Positions 41,300 through 52,898 of a DNA stretch of 64,000 nt are shown here, piece by piece. The notes beneath the pieces are model-generated. The model searched no databases and was not told where the DNA came from. It worked only from the letters and a program-made list of their open reading frames with translations. This DNA comes from Puccinia triticina (Eukaryota > Basidiomycota > Pucciniomycetes > Pucciniales > Pucciniaceae). The position numbers and the translations under genes were made by a program. The stretch lies in assembly GCF_026914185.1 (NCBI RefSeq), contig NC_070569.1, positions 4,402,001 through 4,466,000 of the forward strand, in the 5' to 3' direction. How positions within the stretch are numbered: the stretch's first letter is position 1; each line of letters begins with the position of its first letter.

Positions 41300-42762
41300 C
41301 GCAAGTTTCCCGAGGACCCAGATGACAGGCACGTTCGTACTTGGATCCCCAAAACTGAGCCAGGTGCTTATATAATCACTTCCGGTGCCACCCTTGACAC
41401 TGTGCACTACGAGTATGCAATTTAGAACAATTTTGCTACCATAGAGAAACAAACATAGAAGGCAAGAGATACGACTGAGAGCCTGGATGGTACAAATTTG
41501 TGTAGGCGTGATGTTGAAGGAGAGAAAGAGAAGCAAAGGAAGATAACCGGGAAAAGGGAAAATCCCAAGAGCGCGGATAAAGGGGTTAGCAAAGGTCAGA
41601 TTGAGCCTTGGGTTTGACCGCAAGCGTTGCGTCAGCCTTGCTTGGTGCCGGCGGTTTATGTATGCGACAGCTGATCTGCCTCGATGTGGGTGATACGGGC
41701 ACGGAGGTCGCGGAGTTCCTCTACAATCAGCTGGAGCTGGCGCTTCTGCTCGTCTTCGCTTTCCATGAGTTTGAGCAGCAATGTCACCACTGTCGGATGG
41801 AGGCTGACGCCGCCATTCTGGTCTCGATTGGCGGGGTCTGCCAAGAGTGCCATGAGGTACTGGAGAGGAAGGTAGTCGTCTGAGGAGGGGACTGGCGGGC
41901 GGCTGGGGGTGTTCGTGGAGGTGGGCGGGTTCCAAGTTGATCACGTCGGGGGACGTGCCGTTGGGGGCCGACGCGTCGTTAATGCTGGTGTGAATCGAGT
42001 CCAACGAAGGGTTTGCTTAGCTGTAAATGGGTCGGGGAATTGCCTTATCAATCTGCCAAGTAATAAGAGACGCGTTGTTGATCAGCTCAGGCACGCTTGG
42101 GATTGGTTCTATTCTTGGTTTGATTGCTCACCTGACGATAACAGACACGTTGCTTGATCAGCCCAGGCACGTTCGGTATGTATTGGTTCCAATCTCGGTG
42201 CCGAGAGAAAAGAACTGGCACCAGGTGCTCAGACACAAACAAGCACAGCCGCAGTTGTGGTAAAAGCTATGAATCCCCTTACATGTTTTGGAGGCAAACT
42301 TGAATTTACACAACCCCAGCCTCCTCCAGCTCTGCAGCAAATTTTCAAAGCATCTCGCAGGATGGTCCCCAAGGGTGCAGGCAATCTGCAAGCCTGAGGC
42401 CTGCAGATGTGAATGTAGACCAGGTTCAACTTTCAAGGACGTGCTACTTGGAATGGAGAGACCAGAGATGATTTACTGATTGCTCATCATGAGTTGACCA
42501 ACTCTCATGTCGTGATTACTGTTTTTTTTATCCGAAACAGGTTGGTAGGGGTATGTCGTTGGGTAACAGGATTTTATATAGGCTACAGATACACTGAAGG
42601 AACTAGGTATGGTTTAGAGCAGTAATAGCGCGTTTCTGGGGATGAGGAGGCAGTGAAGTTGAGCAAAAGGGAGATAAATATGTAAGTATGCGTAAGGCTA
42701 CAAAAATCCAGAACAATCAAGCACGAATTTTTCCTCGAATGTGATTTTTTGGACCAACAGTC
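41300..42762. other. Spacer with coding-like minus frame
   Basis: A minus frame about 41,932-41,656 encodes an acidic, coiled-coil-like tail (LLKLMESEDEQKRQLQLIVEELRDL) but is closed upstream by a TGA and has no clear start, so it may be an exon or a gene fragment. Two similar stretches (GTTGTTGATCAGCTCAGGCACG near 42,076 and the GCTTGATCAGCCCAGGCACG form near 42,152) form a short tandem duplication. The rest is unrecognised. Confidence 0.35.
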
Positions 42763-45700
42763 CTAGCCAGAGGAGTGAACAAGAAATAGGGTACAAGCTG
42801 GGTAAGTCTGACAGCGCCAGTGTTGGTGATGACCAGCGGAGAGAACGAAAGGACGGACCTTGTAAGATGAGATTCGAGTCAAAGATCTTGATCAAAGGAG
42901 ATTGCTCGCGAAGGTCATCATCATCGTCAGGCGGATCTTGATGAGCACCCTCACTCATCCAGAATTTGGTCGGGAACTTCTTAAGCAGATGGGTTTTTAC
43001 ATATTTCGAATCTTCTTTGGACGAGATTATCAGCGATTTCTTTTCTCCTACGTCCTCCCCATCGTCATCATCGCCATCATTTTCTAGGCTTTCTTTGTCC
43101 TTGATCGCGGTCGCCGTCTTTTGGAGGTCTTCGAGTGCCGGGATCTTCGTTAAAACCTGAATCCACGTTTCGCCAACCCGCATGAATGGATACATCTTAG
43201 CTCACAATCCACATAAGACCTAGATGCTTTAAAAAACCTTTGGGCAGACGAGAGAATACGCAACTTGTCCACCGGCAAGTATTATTAACTTTTTCAACAA
43301 TTTAGAGTGTTGGTTAGCGACGAAGGGCGTCAAAAAGATCTGAAAGCCGGTCAAGATCTTGCGAGCTCTCGCGATCTTTAAGGACCTCTTCAATTCGAAC
43401 TGGTGTAATTTTTCTCCTTCTAAGTCTTTCAGTTCATATTCTTCCTCATCTACCCAAATCCATCCACAATTTCGTTAACAAGAAGGTCAAAGACAACGCG
43501 GGATGTATCACAGACGAAATATTCTAGTTTAGACGAGAAGAAAAAAAAGAGAGAGAGAGAATGCTTACCCACGAACTGGTTCCTTTTGACGCATTCCTCG
43601 GCCCATTTGTGGTTGACGATAGAGCAACCCAGGACGATACAGCTAAGGAACTTCTCAGTCCGAGCGATTTTGTTCGTCAACAGATGCGTGCAGCCGTCGT
43701 CGAGTGAGGGAGTAGAGTCGATGAACTTGGCGCCCATCTTGACCAGTTTCTGGGTGAAGATCGATCCGGAGATCGGCGTTAGTTAGCGCGCCGTATTGGA
43801 CGCGATCTGAGGAGAAATCTACTCACGTTGGAAATCTTAGACTCGATCCTGGCACCACTCTCAGTGATACAGATCTTTTTGGAGCTCGATGGGCCAGCGA
43901 GAACGGGATGGGCTTTCGACCCCGATGTCGATTTAGTTTTCCGCGGGAGATGGTCGACTGGCTTCGACTTGGACAGATTATCCAGCTCCGGGTCCTCGGC
44001 CTTGATCTTCTTCTTAGGTTTTTTGGCGCTCTTGATCTTCAGGGATTCCAGATCCGTCAGGGACTCCAGATCACTATTTTTTGCTTCCTCATCACGTGCC
44101 GTCTTGCTGCCTCCACTCGCTCGTTTTCCTTTCCTTTTGGATAAAGCTTGGGGCCGGATCGAACTCGGCAGCTCTCCGTTGTCACTGGAACTCTCCTCAC
44201 CCCGCTCATCCTCTCGTTTGTCCTCTTTCACAGTCTTTTCACTCTCGTCAGATCGACGGCCTCGCTTCAAATTCGACTGTTTTTTATCATCTTTTTTGAT
44301 CACAATCTCGCTCTGATCACCATCGCTCTCGCTTCCAGATAATCTTCGATGGCTATCGTGAGATCGCTTTCTACTGGCTGACTGCTTAGCTTTCTTGGGC
44401 GGCTGTCCGAAGAATCCACCATCGTCCATCCCAACAGACGGCCCACCTGAGATCCGCTTCTTTTTTTTCTCCTTTTCGTGCAGATTCATATCTTCAGCCG
44501 CGCTTTTGACGTTCTGTACAGCCAGTTGGGCTGCTTTCCGAGTTGATGAACGTGTGAGTGAGAGTGGGGCCTTGGCACTGGCCCCCACTGTAGCCTTCTT
44601 CGTCGAAACTGACTGCTTGACTGATTTGGTAAATTTGGACTGGAGTGGTGTCGAAGTTTTACTGCTTTCTTGCCCACCCACGCTTGCAAGTTGATCATTC
44701 CCCACGCTTGCAAGTTGATCAGTCGAGGAGGTTACGGATTGCTGAGCAGTGGTATCAAGCTTTTTGGCCTCGGTGTCGGTACTCGTTTCCTTCTTGGTTT
44801 TCTTCGATGGATTGGGGTCTAATTCAGCCAGGTCGGAGGAGCGCTTTCGGGGCGATGATCGACTGGGCTCTGGTGTGATCAAGGCAGGTGCATGGCCCTC
44901 TACTTCTCTCGGTGTCAGCGATTCTTGGCTTGAGGGTTTTCTAGGAGTCTCCAGTGTCTCAATTCCTGCTACCTTTAAGATGTCTGAAGCAGTAAGACTC
45001 GAAAGTTCAGTAGAGTCTGATATCAATCGCGGTTTTCGCTTGACGCGTTTAACTGCAGGAACTTCTGCGCCAGATTCTGAATTGTCCAGAAGATTATCGC
45101 TTTCTGATATTACTTTTGACGCTGAAGGCTGAGGGTTCACATCTTTTTGGGGTGGTGTCATTGAAGAGATATCTGCCAGAGGTGTTTTGTTAATTCTTGA
45201 GGGCAGGAGTGACATATCCCGTTTCTTCTGCTCCTTAACTTCGGTACGTTTGGTCCACTTGTAGATTCCATCAGGCGTTCGGGTTGTTTGCCCGACCAAT
45301 TCACATATGTTCACACCATCAGGAAAGGTGAGATGATGTGGCTGGATACTTTGCTTTGCCCAATTTTGGAAGCAATCTTCGATGTAGTGGTGGTTCACAA
45401 TCTGAATTCCAGTCTTGTTAGCATAATCCACTTTCGAGCCTGCCTTGCTGGTTTGTAAAATGAAGCGGTAGTAAGCGTCAGTAGGCTATCCTTAAAAAAC
45501 CAAAGTCACAGACGAAGTATTCACTTGGCAGCCACGACCATGAACGTGTTGCTGGCGAGGGTGCCACTAAAGGTCAGATGCATTTTCTCGATTAGCTTTA
45601 TTAGATGGGAACGAGCCATTCCAGCGTAATTGGTGACCGTGATTGGCTTGCTTGCGGGGTCACATCCACTGATGGGCCCTGGGGGGCAGGGGAAGTCTAG

Positions 45701-47408
45701 CAACCTTTCTGTTGGAGGTCTGATTGCGAAAGTAGGGGAGTCGAGATTGTTCAAGATGCATAAGATCCAGTGTAGGGTTCCGATCTTCTTGCCAGCTTCC
45801 CAGGCTAGCCAAAACTCCCATCCAGATCGGCATTCACAAATCACGATATCGGAGCTCTTCAACTTCTGTTCGGCATTAATAGCGTCGTTCAAGATCTTTG
45901 GGTCCGACCGAGACTTATCAAGCTCAGTGAGTTTCAAACTACCACTATCAAACACCTTTGCTCCAAGCTCTTCAATCCTTCTAGCCAAAGTCTTCCGCGC
46001 TGAGAAACTAAGACCTAGGGAAGAGACCAAATATACAGACTTGTTCTGGAATTCACGATACGCCGGAGTGTCTTCGAGCGAATGCTGCGGTATTTTGGAC
46101 GAGTGCTTAATCGGCGGAATGTCCTCCAAAGAATCTGGGTTGGTGACTTGCAAGTAATCAGACAAACCCTGACTCACAGGTCTCGGCGATATCTTCTGGG
46201 CAGCGAAAGCCATATCAGTGGCTTTCTTGTGCGAAAGAGATTCTAGCTCGGGGTCTTCCTCGATTGGCCTTCTAGTTGTGGGCGGAAGTTTGGTACCCGG
46301 CAGGCCGTTAATTCCGTGCTGACAATCTGCCGACAGCGACGGAGAGCGGGGTGCGAGGATAGCGGGAGAAGGGAACTCAAAAGGCTGCTCTGAAATAACA
46401 CGGCGGAAGGAGACTGAGTGGTGAAACCTGCAGAAGACTACCAATCAGCCAAGAGAATCGATCTATGCTCCGCCGCCAACGTTGAAAACATGTGTATTTC
46501 CAGAGTAAGCCAACCCACCAGTGTGGTAGGACGATCTTGAGGCCCAATTCAACCTTTAATTTGTTGGCGATCTTGTAGTCCCTCGTATTTTCATCGCAGC
46601 AAATCAGATGGGTTACTTCTTTTGTTAAACCTTTCCTGAACTGACCGCCCCAAGCTTGGACACAAGCTTGAATCAATTCGACATCGGCCAGAGGTAGTCT
46701 TGCACCCGAGTCCAAAGCAATCACGATCCCAGAGAGGAACTTGTAAGGATCGGGCGAATATGCACCGGTTGGTAGTAGTTTGTCGAGATCATAAGATTGG
46801 GTGACCCATATCGATGTGACAAGATGAATGGAGCGATGGACTCTGGAGTCGTGAGCTTCCTTCTCGCTGTCTTGTTCGTGCTCGTTCACGTTGCCCGGAG
46901 AAGATTGAGCTTGATATGAAAAGGAAAGAATGTTGCCAGCTTCGTCATCCCATCTACCCAGAGCGATGTATTCAGGCAAGTGTAAGGAGTTGGTGATAAT
47001 ATGAGTGGTCTGAGTGAGATCGAAGCGAGGCTTGAGGTTAGGTATGAGACGCTTTGAAGGAGCAGCTGGATCGGTGGGATCTGTAGGCGGATAAGCTTGG
47101 ATTGAAGCTAAGACCTTCTCGATATCCGGGGTTGATTCTGAGGCGATGCTGGCCTGGTTGTGTGTGAGAAACGCTTTGAGCTGAGGAGACGCAGATTTTT
47201 GTTTTGTCCGGTTTGAAAAGATTTTGGGTCAAGAGGCCAGAGTCAGTCACAAGATTGCTGCCAATTCACTTAAAAAGGTTTTGACAGCGTATACCTGTAT
47301 TGCTAAGATCGTGGGCACTGAAGGGTCAATGAAGACGGTAAGGTTCTTGAAGATATCTGTTGGACTGGTTGGGATTATCTCCCGATCAGATGTCGTAGTC
47401 GAAGTCAT
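42763..47408 (-). CDS. RTT107: RTT107/Brc1-type six-BRCT genome-stability protein
   Basis: Eight exons by splice signals, phase and domain continuity: 47,408-47,295, 47,180-46,519, 46,427-45,525, 45,447-43,827, 43,749-43,569, 43,449-43,265, 43,156-42,859 and 42,797-42,763; 1,332 residues. BRCT-like units: about 18-115 (IFKNLTVFID, THIITN), 150-265 (FLSGIVIALDSG, THLICCDE, LPHWF), 384-483 (KSVYLVSSLGLS, ELGAKVFD), 518-598 (HLTFSGTLASNTFMVVAANK, IVNHHYIEDCF), 1,083-1,160 (GAKFIDS, CTHLLTNK, HKWAEECV) and 1,185-1,325 (GFQIFLTPFV, ILAGGQ, KYVKTHLLKK). A long Lys/Ser/Glu-rich linker separates units 4 and 5. Four N-terminal plus two C-terminal BRCTs is the Rtt107/Brc1 plan; these scaffolds bind gamma-H2A and the Smc5/6 and Slx4 complexes at damaged forks. 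The yeast proteins are shorter, mostly because of the linker. The last exon is short and the least certain. Confidence 0.88.
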
Positions 47409-48280
47409 CACCAAACAGAAAACCAATGAGTATCCTGCTGCTTTCGCGTTTCCGTGACCCGTGTTTGTCGTCGTAATAGCTCCGCGTCCTGTCCTCCTAG
47501 ATTCTCATTCTCCCTCGATGCTCTGTCACGTGGGCTTCTTCGTTCAACTTCGTCTTGATTTCCTGTTTCTCTTGCGGTCGTTCGAGTTCGATAATGGGCT
47601 TTATTGAATCTGTGGATGGATTGACATTGATCAGAAATCATGGATTGAAATATCCCATTCAACCCGGACTCCCGACGTGGGGGACTACCGGGGCCCCGCA
47701 GAAAGCTAAACCGCATTGAATAGGACCCCGGAGTGGAGCAGCTACACTTTTATGTTTGTTACCGGGAGCGCAGCGGGAGGTGGGTGGAGTCCATGGGGAT
47801 CGCCCAGCCGCGCCCTGTACGACATGAGCCATCTAGCATGTCAGATGAGGCGTAATGCCTCGCCACGCGCCTCGGCTGGAGCTAAGGGCCGTACAGGGCG
47901 GCAAGGGGAGAATGGAAGCCAATGCCCCTGGATGAGATCCTCTTGTATCAAGGTCTAGGGCCCTCTCCTGGACCTAGCTCCTTTCCCCCAGCGCTCTCTA
48001 CGTAGAACCCACTCTACTCCGCTTCCCGCCGAATCCCATCCTCCTCACCTTCCAGACTGCTCCATCCTCCGAGCCTAAAATTTCTCAAAAACCTTGGAAA
48101 CTATAAGCCCAAATCATCAACACCCTTACTATCTCCGACAAACTTTCATCAGTATCAACAACCTTAACAATCTTCCTGCCCAGAACCCTCATTATTCCAA
48201 TTAGTCTCCAAAAAAAAAAAAAAAAAACCCTATCCACATAATCACCAACGTTAAACTATCCCCAACCTAATCCCCTCACA
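47409..48280. other. RTT107 5' flank and left part of the DIRS element
   Basis: No gene seen. From about 47,690 composition turns GC-rich (GGGGACTACCGGGGCCCCGC), probably the left non-coding part of the retroelement whose gag starts at 48,281. Its terminal repeat could not be delimited. An A-run lies near 48,211-48,226. Confidence 0.4.
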
Positions 48281-49145
48281 ATGTCAGACTTGAATATCCA
48301 AGACACAACAAGTAGCGTGAAAGCCGCGACCCAACAAACTGCCCAAGCGGCAGGTGAGGGAAGCCAAACGGCCCACCATCCACAATCAGCCCCCATTGGC
48401 GGACCAGACCCAGCGGCCACCACGTCACAAGGCCCCAGAATCCCCCCTAAGCAACCTAAGCCAAAACAACCAAAAACCAAACAGGCCCCGGAACAACCAA
48501 AAGCCAAACCCGTCACTCGCGCTGCCACCAAAAATCCCCCCCACCCTCCACAATCAGATCCGACCCAAGGGGCCACCTCTAACGAGAACCCGGTGGATCC
48601 CGAGATAGGGGAGATGTTCAGTACCCCAAGACGTGAGTTCTCATCAGTCATTGACAAGATACTACACATCACTCAAGAATGACAGAAAACCCACCTCCTG
48701 CATGCAGAAACACCAGCAGCAGAATCCGGGCCAATCGCAATCAACATCGACAATGAGTCCAATGAAGAATCCAAACAAGAAGCCCGGAGGATTCTCATGG
48801 CTAAGATGATCAAAGCAGAGAAAGCCGGAGACGAAGTCAAGGCGGAACGTTACTCCAAGATGTATGAAGCCGTACTCGCAGACCAAAGGCCCAAACATCG
48901 GAAGACAGCCGTAGATACCGAGGTCAGAGCGGCTTTTCAACCTCCGGTCATCCCCCAGAAGAGGCCTTCAGTTGCCGAGGAGGTGACGCAAGTAAGGAGT
49001 ATAAAATTCATAGTGGGCCAGACCAACTCTCACGACGATGGAGGGTTCACGCTGTATTTCCACAAGCTACTACTCGAATGCAAAGGACCATTGCCCTTAC
49101 CAATCTTCAATCGCGAATGGCAGGAGAATGCTCTATCCAACGTTG

Positions 49146-50048
49146 TAACAGCTGCGCTACGCTAAAAAAAGCGGTCATTTAGCGCAGCGCAGCGGTCACA
49201 CCGCTACACCCCCACGGCATTTAGCGGAAGCTGTCAAGAAACCGCTTCTGCTAACGCTAAATTTAGCGGTGAGCTGATTTTCTTTCAGAGGCCTCAGCGT
49301 TAGCGCAGCGGAAATTTAGGCGCTAAAGCTGCAAGATAGCGCAGCGCAGCGCAAATACTGCTACGTGAGCGCTTCCTGGCCGCTAAAGGCTGCACACACC
49401 GCTAAACTCTGCGCCAGCCGCCAAAAGCTGCGCACTTGCGGCCCACTGCAGCCTAGATGTATGTACAACTCACCGGTTGCCCTTGAGCTTGATCAATACG
49501 TGGTCACCAGAATCCGTCTCCGCCGTTCTCCGCCGTTCTTATCATGGTTCGGCATCTAAATTCTGGTATACGTGCGGACCCAGTCCCAGACTCCGACAGC
49601 AATCAACCATCTACCCCCCCTGATACTGGAAATGGAAACATTCCGCCTCAATTGGAACGCCGGGAGTCTACTTGTCTTCGTACCCCACTCACTTGGCTAG
49701 GATTCATATCGACCCAAGGCGATTCTCGACGTTCGCTGGTGCCTGAAACTCCTGCTCCTGCCACTAGACGGCCCCGTGTTCCAAAGAACAACAACACTAC
49801 AGTTACTGTTGCCTCAGGAGATGAAAACAACAATGAACCTTTCGACCGCTGCGCTACCGCTAAAATCAGCGGAAAAGCGCTGCGCTACCGCTGATTTTAG
49901 CGGTTTGCCGCTACGTGGCCGCTATTTTTAGCTCGCTAAAATACAAATTTTTTCTTAGGGAATTTGAATAGCGGAAGCGGTAGCGGTTTGAGCGCAGCGC
50001 AGTGGTGCACAAAACCGCTGCGCTGAGCTTTTCGAAGCTTAGCTGTTA
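49146..50048. mobile_element. 903-bp MITE inside gag
   Basis: Flanked by perfect 8-bp direct copies of CAACGTTG (49,138-49,145 and 50,049-50,056). Ends TAACAGCT and AGCTGTTA are inverted complements. Both flanks of the interior are GCGCAGCG-rich (49,150-49,370 and 49,845-50,030). Between them lies an ORF of 116 codons (next entry). The 8-bp duplication points to the hAT superfamily. Because the target itself is a palindrome, the inverted ends look longer than they are; the restored gag frame shows that one copy is target. Confidence 0.9.
49544..49894 (+). pseudogene. Ser/Pro/Asn-rich ORF in the MITE
   Basis: 116 codons from ATG 49,544: MVRHLNSGIRADPVPDSDSN, a Pro/Thr/Arg-rich middle and an Asn-rich stretch, then it runs into the GCGC repeat. 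It has no domain. Its composition resembles the disordered N-terminus that precedes the BED finger in some fungal hAT transposases, so it may be a remnant of the parent element (inference). A captured host fragment is possible. Confidence 0.35.
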
Positions 50049-51006
50049 CAACGTTGCTCTATCCCACCACTCCAAGAACCGTCCAAAAACTGACGAAACA
50101 GCCGCAGAGAAAGGACTACGCTATCATGGCTACCCAGTCCCGGACGAATTCTCGCAAAATTTCTCAGACTGGACCTTAAATCATCGGGTTTTCCATCAGA
50201 CAATGCAAGATCGGTACAATTACCCGGTTCTAGCGGAGTGGATCCTTGTCCACAAAGAGCATTGCGACAAACTCCACCGCAAACACGGCTTCATGGTGGC
50301 CCTCCAATACGACGTTCGCATCCGGAACAACGCCTTCGCCTTCAGAGTCGAAGAAGAAGGAGATGAGTCTTTCTCAGATATCTCAAAGTTCAAACCAGAG
50401 ACCGCCGACGAGATGATCTCGATGTGCCAGGACTTCAACGAAATCAACCTCGCCGAGAACCCATACGCCATCGGCGACGACAGGGTTGGAGGAGATCCCA
50501 TCAAGGGGATCAAGCCCCAAAAACAACGTCAGTCCAACCACCAGTTGAACCAACAAGCCCAACCGACATCGGCCAAACTCAAAGCCAAGGCAGCCACAGA
50601 AGAGAATGTGACATTGACCTCCGGTCCAGCGTCCCTCCCCCCCAAGCCGGAAAGAGCGCAAAGTAGAGCTCCCCCGGGAAGCAGCTACAAGGGCAACCAA
50701 TACAACCCCAACCACGTCGGTGGGAGAACTTGCAACAGAGCCCGCAAGCAGTAGGTCCCAATTCAGTAATCCCTACTCGTCCCCTCTTTCCTTCTTTCAT
50801 TTCCCCCCTTCTCCCTTCAAACATTGCACATCACTCCATATCGCCAACCCCTCCCCCCACCACAACCTGTGCATCCCTGTTCCTTTTTCCTTTATCTCAC
50901 ATCTAAATCACCAACCCCCCCACTCCGTCTATGCTTGAATCATATCATGTCATTCCATCTCCACTCCTAAGAACCAGAAATACACCAATCCTTTGTGATC
51001 CTAACT

Positions 51007-52740
51007 ATGTACCTGGTTGTCATTAAAACTAGGAATGCAATCGTTGAAATGCAAAGCCCCCCTGAGTCCCACACCGTGAGCGCGCCCTGTGAGTCAAATG
51101 AGTCACGGCCCATCTGGCCGACAAAAGTCATCTGCGAAATGAACATCGCAGAATGGACCAAAGCGCTGCAGACAGCAAACCTCTCAGACACCTATCGAGA
51201 CGTGCTGAAAGGTTTCCAAGAAGGATTCCACCAAGGCATCCCGGACCATGACCTCGGACCAGATTTACCATACTACATGCCCCCCAACCATCAGGGAGCC
51301 TTATTAGCTAGGGAAAAGATAGAAGCCACAATAGCCAAGGAAATCGAAGCCGGGAGAATGTTTGGTCCATTCTCCCACGAACAGCTAATGGAGCGTTACT
51401 CCTTCTTTCGCACCAACCCGCTAGGAGCCGCGGTGAACGGAGATGGGACGGTGCGACCAATCAACAACCTGTCCTTCCCCAGGAATGACCCCAGAATCCC
51501 GTTGGTCAACTCCTTTGTGGACAAGCTAGACTACCTCACAACGTGGGACGATTTTGAAACAACATCTTGATTCCTAAGGCGTCAGACACAACCGCTACTC
51601 CTAGCCATATTCAACTGGGAGAAGGCATACCGCCAAATCCCAACAGCCGAAAGCCAGTGGAGATACCTAATGGTAAAAGATTTCAACGGCGGTATCCTCA
51701 TTGACACCCGTATCACATTCGGCGGCGTAGCAGGCTGCGGCTCGTTCGGCAGACCAGCAGATGCTTGGAAGGACCTGATGAAAAGCGAATTCGACCTGGT
51801 AGAAGTCTTTTGCTGGGTTGACAACAATCTATTTGTCAAAACCCTCAACTCTAAGGTGGAAATGGATCACATAGTCAAGCGATCAGAACAGCTGGGGGTC
51901 AAGACTAATGCAACAAAGTACTCTCCATTCAAGGAGGAACAGAAGTACATTGGTTTCGTCTGGAACGCCACCAAGAAAACTGTTTGCCTGCCCAACAACA
52001 AGAAGTACCAACGAGTTCAGCAGGTCAAGGCCTTCCTCACCCCAAATGCGGAATTTTCCTTTGCGCAAGTGGAAAAGTTGGCGGGAAGATTAAATCACGT
52101 ATCTTATATCCTCCCGCAGCTGCGTTGTTACTTGAACAGTCTATACAGGTGGCTAAACGACTGGATCCACAGAAGAACGGAGCGGACGCTACCAGAAGAC
52201 GCCAAGACAGACCTAGAATACTGGTTATCGACACTCCTCCAGTACAAGGAAACACGAATGATCCAAAACCTGGACCCTATCGAAATTGGGTGGGTGGGCG
52301 ATGCGTCTACCGGTTTCGGCATTGGAGTCCTCATCGGCAAACGTTGGGCCCAATTCCAACTAACCCAAGAATGGGACAAAGGCCCAGAACCCAAGAGAGA
52401 CATAGCCTGGCTGGAGACGGTGGCAATCAGACTAGGACTCATCGCTCTCCAGCAACTAAAGATCAGACCAGGGAAGACCCTGATCGTCTGGACCGACAAC
52501 ACGACCACGGAGGCGGTGATACGCCAAAGGAAATCAAAGCACCCCGCGGTGAATGAGGAATGGAAAATCATCCAAAAGATTCTAGTAGACATGGAAATCA
52601 ACATCGTCTCAAGACGTGTCTTGTCTGGTGAGAACGCTGCAGACGCTCTATCTTGCGGAGACAGGTCGGGACACGACATGCAGTTCCAGGTAGTGATAGT
52701 CGTCCCATGGGACTTGGAGAACAGACTGTTTCAAGTGTGA
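51007..52740 (+). pseudogene. Reverse transcriptase/RNase H of the DIRS element
   Basis: First in-frame ATG is at 51,007. The frame holds one TGA at 51,568-51,570 and is otherwise open to 52,740. RT blocks: GDGTVRPINNLSFPRND, then (after the TGA) motif A IFNWEKAYRQIP, GGVAGCGSFGRPADAW, motif C CWVDNNLFVK and YIGFVWN. The RNase H part has GWVGDASTGFGIGV, ETVAIRLGL and WTDNTTTEAV with the acidic residues expected. In active relatives motif A reads D-W-E-K-A-Y-R-Q-I-P and motif C V-D-D, so both catalytic Asp positions are Asn here. With the stop codon, this copy cannot be functional. Confidence 0.88.
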
Positions 52741-52898
52741 AACACACAAAAACTTGTATCCATCGCCCACAATCTCCCAATAAAACTTGTTCATCCTTTC
52801 CTTTGTCCTCTGAAATAAATACTCCTGTCAACTGCTCCCACCTATCCGAAACTCCCACTCCAGTCTGAGCTTAATTCCCTCTAAACGCTTCCAGAAAC

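Larger units (their letters stand above)
48281..50754 (+). pseudogene. gag-like gene of the DIRS element, MITE-interrupted
   Basis: ATG at 48,281. The N-terminal part is Pro/Lys/Gln-rich (KQPKPKQPKTK). An in-frame TGA at 48,680-48,682 is followed in the same frame by further coding sequence (ARRILMAKMIKAEKAG). At 49,146 a MITE interrupts it; removing 49,146-50,056 (element plus one target copy) restores the frame, which resumes ALSHHSKNRP and ends at the TAG of 50,752-50,754. The downstream part has a helical region (DEFSQNFSDWTLNHRVFHQ) and a Lys/Pro-rich tail. It probably encodes the nucleocapsid-like protein; no zinc knuckle is seen. Inactive as it stands. Confidence 0.8.

Noticed and set aside
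42698..42858. Unspliced C-terminal extension of RTT107 to 42,698
   Set aside because: Reading through gives a hydrophobic tail without similarity, whereas the GT-AG intron 42,858-42,798 gives a short in-phase last exon. The alternative remains possible.
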